From a virus, in IMG/VR virus record IMGVR_UViG_3300037258_000720, positions 1 to 46,839 of that record: a stretch of 46,839 bases of DNA, one strand, 5' to 3'. This document shows positions 37,397-43,813 of this stretch, in pieces. Made by a program: the position numbers and the translations under genes. Below the pieces are notes generated by a model. That model did not search any database and was not told where the DNA came from. It worked only from the letters and a program-made list of their open reading frames with translations. Numbering within the stretch: position 1 is the stretch's first letter; each line of letters begins with the position of its first letter.

Positions 37397-37719
37397 ACTT
37401 AGCGCGTCCCGCCACGAGCGCAACCCCAATGCCCACGGTCACCACCCTCGACGTAAGTCCTTACCCGCCTCCCCGGCCACGGGTCCTCCCGAAGGCCCCC
37501 CAGGGGCTCGCGGCTAGTCGCGGGCGCTTTTTTTGTCGCTACGAATGAAAAATTTTGCCCTCATCATCATCATCGCCTGGCCGAGTCGGCCCAGGCGCGA
37601 AATTGACGAGGGGGGCCTTTGAAAAGTCGGCCGGCCGAGGAGCGCGAACTCCAAGGCCGGCCTAAACACGACGACGTCAGTGCACGCCGCCATGCCTACG
37701 CAACGCTAGGACATGAGCC
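37397..37719. other. Intergenic region before the packaging genes; possible cos region
   Basis: No gene is seen. It holds the terminator at 37506-37534, a CATCATCATCATCG stretch, a GCCTGG/CCAGGC hairpin (about 37577-37598) and two GGCCGGCC-type inverted motifs (about 37630 and 37658). The lambda-type terminase genes follow, so a cos or pac site is expected in this area. This is inference. Confidence 0.4.
37506..37534 (+). terminator. Intrinsic terminator after the fibre operon
   Basis: GCTCGCG (37506-37512) pairs with CGCGGGC (37519-37525) with one G-T pair; GC and seven T's follow. Confidence 0.75.
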
Positions 37720-38382
37720 ATGCAATTTCGCGATCGAATCAAACGTTTCTGCCGCGTGCCGGCGGCCGCGCTCCGCCAGAATCCGCACAGCTATAAAATC
37801 CATCCCGACCGCCAGCGGACGGCGCTGCGCGATCTGCTGGCGGAGGTCGGCCTGGCCGATGCCCTCCTGGTCCGCGAGCTCCGCGGCAGCCACTTCGAGA
37901 TCATCGACGGCCACCTCCGCGCCGAGATCGTCGCCAAACAGAAGTTGCCCGTGCTGGTCCTCGACGTCACCGCGGCCGAGGCGAAGCAACTCATTGCGAC
38001 CGGCGACCCGTTGGCCGCCATGGCCTGCCCCGATCCGGCGAAACTCGACGCGCTGCTGCGCGAGGTGCGGTTCCAATCGCCCGAGTTGCAGCAACTGCTC
38101 GACGGTCTGCGCAGTGGCGACGAGCTCCTCGACGACGAAGTACCGCCGCTGCCGGCGAAGGCCGCGACCAAGCGCGGCGACCTGTACGAACTCGGCCGAC
38201 ACCGGCTGCTATGCGGCGACAGTTCACAACGGGCCGACGTCGACCGCTTGCTCGACGGCGCGCAGATCGATTTGTTCAACGCCGATCCGCCGTACAACGT
38301 GAACGTCGAGCCGCGCAGCAACAACGCGATCGCGACGGCGAAGTCTTCCGGCCGCGCGCGTGTCAAGAAAGTGGCGCCGTAG
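37720..38382 (+). CDS. ParB-nuclease-like domain fused to a truncated DNA methyltransferase
   Basis: The product is 220 residues. The N-terminal ParB/Srx-like domain spans about 15-110 (LRQNPHSYKIHPDRQRTALRDLLAEVGLADALLVREL...FEIIDGHLRAEI). A start of an adenine/cytosine-N4 methyltransferase follows (LYELGRHRLLCGDSSQRADVDRLLDGAQIDLFNADPPYNV, about 150-200) with catalytic motif DPPY. The protein then ends; the AdoMet-binding FxGxG half usual in such fusions is missing, and it is not seen in another frame. It lies directly upstream of the terminase genes. It may be an inactive regulator or packaging cofactor. Confidence 0.72.
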   Translation: MQFRDRIKRFCRVPAAALRQNPHSYKIHPDRQRTALRDLLAEVGLADALLVRELRGSHFEIIDGHLRAEIVAKQKLPVLVLDVTAAEAKQLIATGDPLAAMACPDPAKLDALLREVRFQSPELQQLLDGLRSGDELLDDEVPPLPAKAATKRGDLYELGRHRLLCGDSSQRADVDRLLDGAQIDLFNADPPYNVNVEPRSNNAIATAKSSGRARVKKVAP

Positions 38383-38386
38383 CACG

Positions 38387-38923
38387 ATGCCCGCGCCGAA
38401 GAAAAAACCGGGCAAGAAGCCGCCAGCGCCACCGCCGCCGCCACCACCGCCGCCGGAGCCGACGACGCCCGCCGCGCTCGCCGCGGCGATCGGCGTCTCG
38501 AAGCGCACGCTGCAGGATTATTTCGAGCGCGGCTGCCCGCGGACCGGGCTGGCCGCGATCCAGCGCTGGCGCGGCGACAATCTTTCGGGCGCGAAACGCC
38601 GCGGCGACGGTGGCGCCGCTCCCCCGACAAGCCTAACGGGCGACTCGCCATACTTGGAACGAGCCGAGCTCGAAAAGCAAAAGCTCCGCGAGGAGGTCCG
38701 CGCAAAGCGTTTGAAGAACGATCTGGCGGAGGGGCTCTTTTGCCGCCGCGACGAAGTGCAGCACGAGGTCGCGAAGCTCTGCCTGCGGATCAAGGCCCGG
38801 CTCGAGCAGCTGCCTGGCGAAATTGAAATCGTCGTCCCCTCGAAACTCCGCGCGGGGCTCATGCCCGAGATCGAGACCAAAGTCCGCCTGCTGTTGAAGG
38901 AAATGGCCGCATGGGCTCTTTAG
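38387..38923 (+). CDS. terS: Terminase small subunit (Nu1-like)
   Basis: The product is 178 residues. A Lys/Pro-rich N-terminus with nine Pro in a row precedes a winged-HTH-like segment AALAAAIGVSKRTLQDYFERGCPRTGLAAIQRWRG, typical of Nu1. A helical segment (YLERAELEKQKLREEVRAKRLKNDLAEGLFCRRDEVQHEVAKL) follows, as in DUF1441/Nu1 small subunits. It would recognise phage DNA at cos or pac. The stop overlaps the large subunit start by 13 bases. Confidence 0.78.
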   Translation: MPAPKKKPGKKPPAPPPPPPPPPEPTTPAALAAAIGVSKRTLQDYFERGCPRTGLAAIQRWRGDNLSGAKRRGDGGAAPPTSLTGDSPYLERAELEKQKLREEVRAKRLKNDLAEGLFCRRDEVQHEVAKLCLRIKARLEQLPGEIEIVVPSKLRAGLMPEIETKVRLLLKEMAAWAL

Positions 38924-40950
38924 CGTCGTCCCTGGCGGCCATCGTTTGCGCGCTAGTGAGCATGACCACGATCCTGGGCGACGTCTGCCGTCACTTCGAA
39001 CCGCGGCCGCACGTCCGCGCGGTGCGCTGGTTTATCGCGCATGCCGAGACCGACCTGGGGCGACCGTACGATCACGACGCTTATCCGCACCTCGGCGCTC
39101 CGGGCGGCCCCTGCGACGCGCTCGATGATCCGCAGGTGCGCTCGATCGCGATGCAGTTCGGCTCGCGGCTGGGAAAAACCGCATTCGGCCAATGGGCGCT
39201 GCAATTTTTCGCCAGCACGGCGCCGGCCCCGATGATGATGTGCGGCCCGGGCGAGAAGCTCGCGCTCCAGGTTATGGGGCGGCAGTACAAGATGCTCGAG
39301 CAGAATCGGCTGTTCCGCGACCGCTTGCAGCCGGAGCATCTCCGCAAGGACGAAGAGGTCGTCCTCCCGGAATGCAATATCTATCTCGCCTGGGCGCGCT
39401 CGCCCGCGACGTTGTCCGACAAGCCGATCCGCTGGGGCCACATGTTCGAGCTCGACAAGTGCGATCGCACTTCCAACAGCACGGAGGCCGACCCCGAAAA
39501 ACTGTTCGACGAACGGTTCAAGGAGTTCAGCCGCCACAAGCGGATCAAAGAGTCGACCCCCTCGGTGAAAGGCCGCTCGCGGATCGAGCGGCTGGTGACC
39601 TGCTCGACCAATTGCCGCTTCCACGTTCCCTGCCCGCATTGCAAGAAATATCAGATCCTCAAGTTCGGCGACGGCAAATCGCCGGGCGCCGTGCGCTGGA
39701 AGCGGGCGCCCGGCGGCAAGCACGACGTGCCCCTCGCGCGGGCGACCGGCTATTACGAATGCGCGCACTGCCAGAAGAAAATTGAGGATCATCACCGGGC
39801 GCCGATGATGCGCCGCGGCGTGTGGTGCCCCGAAGGCGCCACGGTGAACCACGCCAAAGCCTGGAAGCTCACGAGCCTGGTCAAGCTCACGGGAGCCAAC
39901 GGCGGCGACGGCGCGAGCCAGCAGGATTATCTCCGCGAGCATTACCAGTGGTCCGGCTGGTCCGAGGCGTCCTGGATCGATGGCCATCCCGTCCGCGACA
40001 GCCACGAGGCCGGCTATCAGCTCTCCTCGCTCTACGCGCTCACGCTCGGCTGGGGCGACATCGCGGCCCAGTTCATCGACGTCAAGGACAAGCCGGCCGA
40101 GCTGCAGAATTTCATCAACTCGTGGCTCGGGGAAACTTGGGAAATCCGCTCCCGCCAACAAACCTGGCAGGAGCTCGGCGCCCGGCTGATCGGGGAGGTG
40201 CCGCGGAGCATCTGCCCGCGCTGGGCGAGCTTCGTCACGGTCGGCATCGACCGCCAGGCCGACCGGTTTGTGTATGCCGTGGACGCCTGGGGCCCCGAGC
40301 GGGCCAACGCGACGATCGAATATGGCGAGCTGGAGACTTTCGACGAGCTCCGCAACCAGGTCCTCGACCGCGGCTACACGCACGAGGATGGCGGCGCTCC
40401 GCTGGTCCCGGTGATGACGCTGATCGACTCGGGATTTAGCCCAGACGGCGTCTACGAATTTTGCGTGGAATGCCTCCGCGCCGGCCGGCAGGTCTGGCCG
40501 TCGAAAGGGAGCTCCAAGAATCTCAACGCCGATTATCGGGTCACCACGCTCGACGACAACACGAGCATGCCTGGCATGAAGCTCGTCTGGCTCGACACGA
40601 TCCGCTCGCAAGGCTGGCTCGATCGCCAGTTGCACGTCCTGCAGCGCAGCGACCCGGGCGCCTCCAGCCTGCACGCCGGCTCCCTCGAGCAGCACCAGGA
40701 TTTCTTGGAGCAGCTGTTGAACGACGGCGCCACGATGGAGCTCGATAAAGCAAACAACGCCCGCCAGAAGTGGGAGCGGCTCGTCACCTCGATCCCGAAC
40801 GATTTTCGCGACTGCCGCCGGGGCGCGTACGTGGCGATGCTGTTGCACACCCGCGGGGCGCCGATCCGGCCGCGCAGCGCCCCGCCGGCGAAGCGCCGCG
40901 CGGTGGTCAATCCCGGCGCCACGCGCCCGGACGGGAGGCCGTGGCTATAA
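38911..40950 (+). CDS. terL: Terminase large subunit (lambda gpA family)
   Basis: The product is 679 residues. The ATPase part has a Walker A-like QFGSRLGKTAFGQWAL (about residue 87) and a Walker B-like WGHMFELDKCD (about 178). A Cys-rich insertion (CPHCKK...CAHCQKK) is typical of gpA, and the nuclease part begins FVTVGIDRQADRFVYAVDAWG (about 435) with TLIDSGFSPDGVY. It packages DNA into the prohead and cuts concatemers. The C-terminus ends RPDGRPWL, a peptide repeated at the end of the following zinc-ribbon gene. Confidence 0.88.
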   Translation: MGSLASSLAAIVCALVSMTTILGDVCRHFEPRPHVRAVRWFIAHAETDLGRPYDHDAYPHLGAPGGPCDALDDPQVRSIAMQFGSRLGKTAFGQWALQFFASTAPAPMMMCGPGEKLALQVMGRQYKMLEQNRLFRDRLQPEHLRKDEEVVLPECNIYLAWARSPATLSDKPIRWGHMFELDKCDRTSNSTEADPEKLFDERFKEFSRHKRIKESTPSVKGRSRIERLVTCSTNCRFHVPCPHCKKYQILKFGDGKSPGAVRWKRAPGGKHDVPLARATGYYECAHCQKKIEDHHRAPMMRRGVWCPEGATVNHAKAWKLTSLVKLTGANGGDGASQQDYLREHYQWSGWSEASWIDGHPVRDSHEAGYQLSSLYALTLGWGDIAAQFIDVKDKPAELQNFINSWLGETWEIRSRQQTWQELGARLIGEVPRSICPRWASFVTVGIDRQADRFVYAVDAWGPERANATIEYGELETFDELRNQVLDRGYTHEDGGAPLVPVMTLIDSGFSPDGVYEFCVECLRAGRQVWPSKGSSKNLNADYRVTTLDDNTSMPGMKLVWLDTIRSQGWLDRQLHVLQRSDPGASSLHAGSLEQHQDFLEQLLNDGATMELDKANNARQKWERLVTSIPNDFRDCRRGAYVAMLLHTRGAPIRPRSAPPAKRRAVVNPGATRPDGRPWL

Positions 40951-40968
40951 GTTGGCCAACAAAAAGCC

Positions 40969-41343
40969 ATGAAAAAGAACCCCCTCAAATTCTTCGGCGG
41001 CTCGGATCCCAGCATGCCCGCGCCCGCTCGCAAGAAACGCGACGCGGCCGAGCTCGAGCTCGATCCGCGGCTCGCCGGTCCGGCGAAACCAAAGGCGCCG
41101 CCAGTCGAACCCGACGCGGCGCGGGCGGCCGCCGAGCGGGCGGCGAAACAGCAGCAATGCCCGAGTTGCTTCGGCGGTCTCGGCGGTACCGGCCAGGTCT
41201 ACGCCAGCGCGGGCTTGAAGCACTACACCCGTTGTGGCACGTGCGGCTTCACTTGGGTCGTCGACCTGAGTCCGCCGGCCAAGAACACGCGCAGCGGCGC
41301 GCCAGCCGGGCTCCGTCGCCCGGACGGCCGGCCGTGGATTTAG
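40969..41343 (+). CDS. Zinc-ribbon protein A, with TerL-like C-terminal peptide
   Basis: The product is 124 residues. A charged N-terminal half is followed by QCPSCFGGLGGTGQVYASAGLKHYTRCGTCGFTWVV, two CxxC pairs forming a zinc ribbon. The C-terminus is RRPDGRPWI, almost identical to the TerL end RPDGRPWL at both protein and DNA level. The gene may have arisen with help of a duplicated terL 3' end. If the peptide contacts the portal or prohead, this protein could compete with or modulate terminase. Confidence 0.65.
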   Translation: MKKNPLKFFGGSDPSMPAPARKKRDAAELELDPRLAGPAKPKAPPVEPDAARAAAERAAKQQQCPSCFGGLGGTGQVYASAGLKHYTRCGTCGFTWVVDLSPPAKNTRSGAPAGLRRPDGRPWI

Positions 41344-41355
41344 CAGGAGCACACG

Positions 41356-41604
41356 ATGACCAAACCCGTTGAAAAATCCGACTCGCCCAAGCCCGGCGCC
41401 GCGGCCGTCCGAGAAACCGTGCCCAAGCATCGCCAGTGCCCGAGCTGCTTCGGGATGCACGGGGGCGTCGGGCAGGCCTACGCCACCAAGGGCGAGCGGC
41501 GCTACTACAAGTGCGACCGCTGCACGTTCACCTGGGCCGTCACGATCCAGGTCGAGCGGATCGGGCACCACGAGGTGCCCGTCGACGTGCGCGGCGAAGA
41601 TTAG
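41356..41604 (+). CDS. Zinc-ribbon protein B (paralogue of A)
   Basis: The 82-residue product has QCPSCFGMHGGVGQAYATKGERRYYKCDRCTFTWAV, closely similar to the ribbon of the preceding gene, so the two are tandem duplicates. It lacks the RPDGRPW tail and ends VPVDVRGED. CAGGAGC precedes the start. Its position between terminase and portal suggests a packaging or late regulatory role. Confidence 0.65.
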   Translation: MTKPVEKSDSPKPGAAAVRETVPKHRQCPSCFGMHGGVGQAYATKGERRYYKCDRCTFTWAVTIQVERIGHHEVPVDVRGED

Positions 41605-41610
41605 CGCCGT

Positions 41611-41624
41611 ATTCCGCGCGGAAT
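41611..41624. repeat. parS-like palindrome, site 6
   Basis: ATTCCGCGCGGAAT is perfect and extends to TATTCCGCGCGGAATA (41610-41625). It lies just after the stop at 41604. Confidence 0.6.
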
Positions 41625-41628
41625 ACCG

Positions 41629-41705
41629 AGGCTACAGACTACAGGCTGCAGGACGCGCAAGCGTCCGGGCGCCTTCGTCCCTGGAGCCTGGAGCCTGGAG
41701 CCTCT
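41629..41705. repeat. Composite repeat with perfect hairpin
   Basis: AGGCTACAGACTACAGGCTGC, the hairpin GGACGCGCAAGCGTCC (41651-41666), TTCGTCC and three CTGGAGC heptamers (41684-41704) make a complete composite element before the gpW-like gene. Confidence 0.72.
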
Positions 41706-41757
41706 TTACCAATTCTGGTACGCCCGCGCCGCCGGCCGGCGCGCGCCCGCGCGGCAC

Positions 41758-41781
41758 GCTTAACGCCGCGGGGCCTATCGT
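41758..41781 (+). promoter_or_regulatory. Promoter-like motif, site 4
   Basis: GCTTAAC, ten bases, CTATCGT. It starts 33 bases before the gpW-like gene, the first of the portal/capsid genes. Confidence 0.42.
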
Positions 41782-41790
41782 GGCATCCGT

Positions 41791-41997
41791 ATGGCCCGCT
41801 CGGTGCGACAGATGCTCGACGACTGCGACGCGGCGATCGCCGCGATCGAAACCGGGGCCCAGGCCTGGACCAATCGCGGCAAGCAAGTGCAGCACGCGCA
41901 GCTCCGGGACCTGTACGCCCAGCGCGAGCGGCTGCTGAAGATCGTGGCCCAGCCGGGGCAAATGGCCTCCCTCGGCGTCATCCTCCGCCCGTCCTAG
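41791..41997 (+). CDS. gpW-like head-tail connector
   Basis: The product is 68 residues, the length of lambda gpW, and lies between terminase and portal as W does in lambda. It has two helices (VRQMLDDCDAAIAAIETGAQAW and HAQLRDLYAQRERLLKIVA) around a short polar strand region. gpW stabilises filled heads and provides the surface for tail joining. Sequence match is weak; the call rests on size, position and helix pattern. Confidence 0.6.
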   Translation: MARSVRQMLDDCDAAIAAIETGAQAWTNRGKQVQHAQLRDLYAQRERLLKIVAQPGQMASLGVILRPS

Positions 41998-42025
41998 TCG
42001 CTCCTCTGGCAGCCCGCGAGATCCC

Positions 42026-43813
42026 GTGCGCCGCAGTCCGCCGCAAAACTCGTTGCCCGCCTTTCTGGCCGCGCGCCGCCCGGGTCTTTTCGACCGGCTC
42101 GGCCGCCTGTGCGACCGCGTGGCCGGCATCTTCAGCCCGCAGCGGGGGCTCGAGCGGATCGTGGCCCGGGCCACGCTCAACCAGATGGAGATCTTCTCCA
42201 ACGGCCAGAGCGGCTACGACGCCGGCAAGTCGACGACCCAAACCAAGGGCCGCTTCAGTTCGCGGATCAACGAAAACGCGGTGCCGCTCACCCAAGTCCA
42301 GCGGCTCCGCTGGCAGGCCAACGACCTGCTGCGGAACAATCCGCACGCTAGAAAAGTCGTGCGGACGCTGGAGGCCAAGGTCATCGGCCGCGGGCTCCGC
42401 CCGCAGTCGCACGCCACCCAGGCCGACGGCTCGCCGCATTTCGCGTTCCGCGAGCGGGCCCAGCAGTTGTGGCGGGCCGTGCAGAACCAGATCGACTTCC
42501 GCGGCCGCCCCGGCCGCGGCGGCTTTTCGTTCGTCGAGCTGCAAAAGCAGGCCCTGCGGTCGATCATCATGTCGGGCGACCTGCTCTGGCATATGCGGCC
42601 GCTGGGCGCGCGCGAGCAAGCCAAACAAGGGCTGCACATCCCGTTGGCGTTGCAGCTGATTCATACCGAGCGGCTGGCCGAGTACTTGACCGAGGCGGCT
42701 GAGGCGTCGAACCCGGCCAACCGGCTGTTCCGCGGGATCGAGCTCACCAAGGATGGCGTCCCGGCCGCCTACTGGATCCTCCAGCATCATCCGAGCGATC
42801 CGTTGATGTTCCTTTCGACGCAGGAAGCGGACCGCTACGACGCCCGCGACATCGGCCATCTCTACATGCCCGACGACCTCGACCAGTATCGCGGCGTCAC
42901 CTGGTTCGCCACCGCGCTGTTGCAAATGCGCGACACGGCCGACTATCAGTACAACGAGCTGAAGGCCTCGGCCCTGGCGGCTTGCGTGGCCCTCTGGTAC
43001 CGCCGACCGACCGGCGCCGGCCCGTTGGGCGCTGCGCTGCCCAGCGAGTGGGAGCTGGCCGATCGCGACGGCAACCCGATCACCGGGATGCAGCCGGGGA
43101 TGCTGATGGACCTGGGGACCGACGGCGAAGTCGGCGGCTTCAATCCGGCCCGCCCGAACACCAATGTGGCCGAATTCATCGGCCACATGGTCCGCACAAT
43201 CAGCCGGGCGTTGCCGGGCGTCAAATCGTCGACGCTCACCGGCGATTATCGGCGGGCCAGCTTCAGCTCCGAAAAATCCGAAGACAACGACGTCTGGCCG
43301 GAGCTCGAGGGGTTGCAAGACTGGTTCGCCGGCGGCTTCTGCCAGCCGGCCTACGAAGAGGTGCTGGTGGCCGGGATCCTGGCCGGCTATTTCGCCGGCG
43401 TGCTGAGCGCCGGCGAATTCCAGGAGCGCCGCAGCGACCTGGTCGCTGCCGCCTGGCAGGGCCCCGTGGCCCGCGCGATCAATCCGACCGACGACGCCAA
43501 GGCTTCGCACCTGCGGATCCAAGGCGGCATCAGCACGCCCCAGATCGAATGCGCGCGGGTCGGCCTCGATTGGCACGAGAACGTCAAGGAGGTCGCCGAG
43601 TTCATCCGCACCTGCACGGCCCTGGGCATTTCGGCCGACCTGATCCAGCAATGGCTGGGCATCGAGGCGATCAATCGGATCCAGGGCGACCCGCAGAGCG
43701 CAGGCATCGACGAGGACACGACCGCCGGTGATGCGAGCGGCGCCCCAGTCACCGCAGACGACGACGAGGAGGACGAGAGCGTTGAGTCGCCATCGCAAAC
43801 CGCCGCGGCGTAG
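42026..43813 (+). CDS. Portal protein (lambda gpB family)
   Basis: The product is 595 residues. RLRWQANDLLRNNPHARKVVRTLEAKVIGRGLRPQS and FVELQKQALRSIIMSGDLLWHMRPL, then IPLALQLIHTERLAEYL and DIGHLYMPDDLDQYRGVTWFATALLQMRDTADYQYNELKASALAAC, follow the gpB portal pattern. The dodecameric ring forms the DNA gate and binds terminase. A GTG start at 42026 is assumed. The C-terminal tail is acidic (DDDEEDESVESPSQTAAA) and its codons overlap the start of the next gene. Confidence 0.85.
   Translation: MRRSPPQNSLPAFLAARRPGLFDRLGRLCDRVAGIFSPQRGLERIVARATLNQMEIFSNGQSGYDAGKSTTQTKGRFSSRINENAVPLTQVQRLRWQANDLLRNNPHARKVVRTLEAKVIGRGLRPQSHATQADGSPHFAFRERAQQLWRAVQNQIDFRGRPGRGGFSFVELQKQALRSIIMSGDLLWHMRPLGAREQAKQGLHIPLALQLIHTERLAEYLTEAAEASNPANRLFRGIELTKDGVPAAYWILQHHPSDPLMFLSTQEADRYDARDIGHLYMPDDLDQYRGVTWFATALLQMRDTADYQYNELKASALAACVALWYRRPTGAGPLGAALPSEWELADRDGNPITGMQPGMLMDLGTDGEVGGFNPARPNTNVAEFIGHMVRTISRALPGVKSSTLTGDYRRASFSSEKSEDNDVWPELEGLQDWFAGGFCQPAYEEVLVAGILAGYFAGVLSAGEFQERRSDLVAAAWQGPVARAINPTDDAKASHLRIQGGISTPQIECARVGLDWHENVKEVAEFIRTCTALGISADLIQQWLGIEAINRIQGDPQSAGIDEDTTAGDASGAPVTADDDEEDESVESPSQTAAA

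Noticed and set aside
37429-37548. Small + strand peptide after the fibre operon (MPTVTTLDV...)
   Set aside because: It reads through the terminator hairpin and has no ribosome binding site.
38953-40848. 631-codon minus-strand frame opposite terL
   Set aside because: The + strand encodes clear terminase motifs; the antisense product has no recognisable domain.
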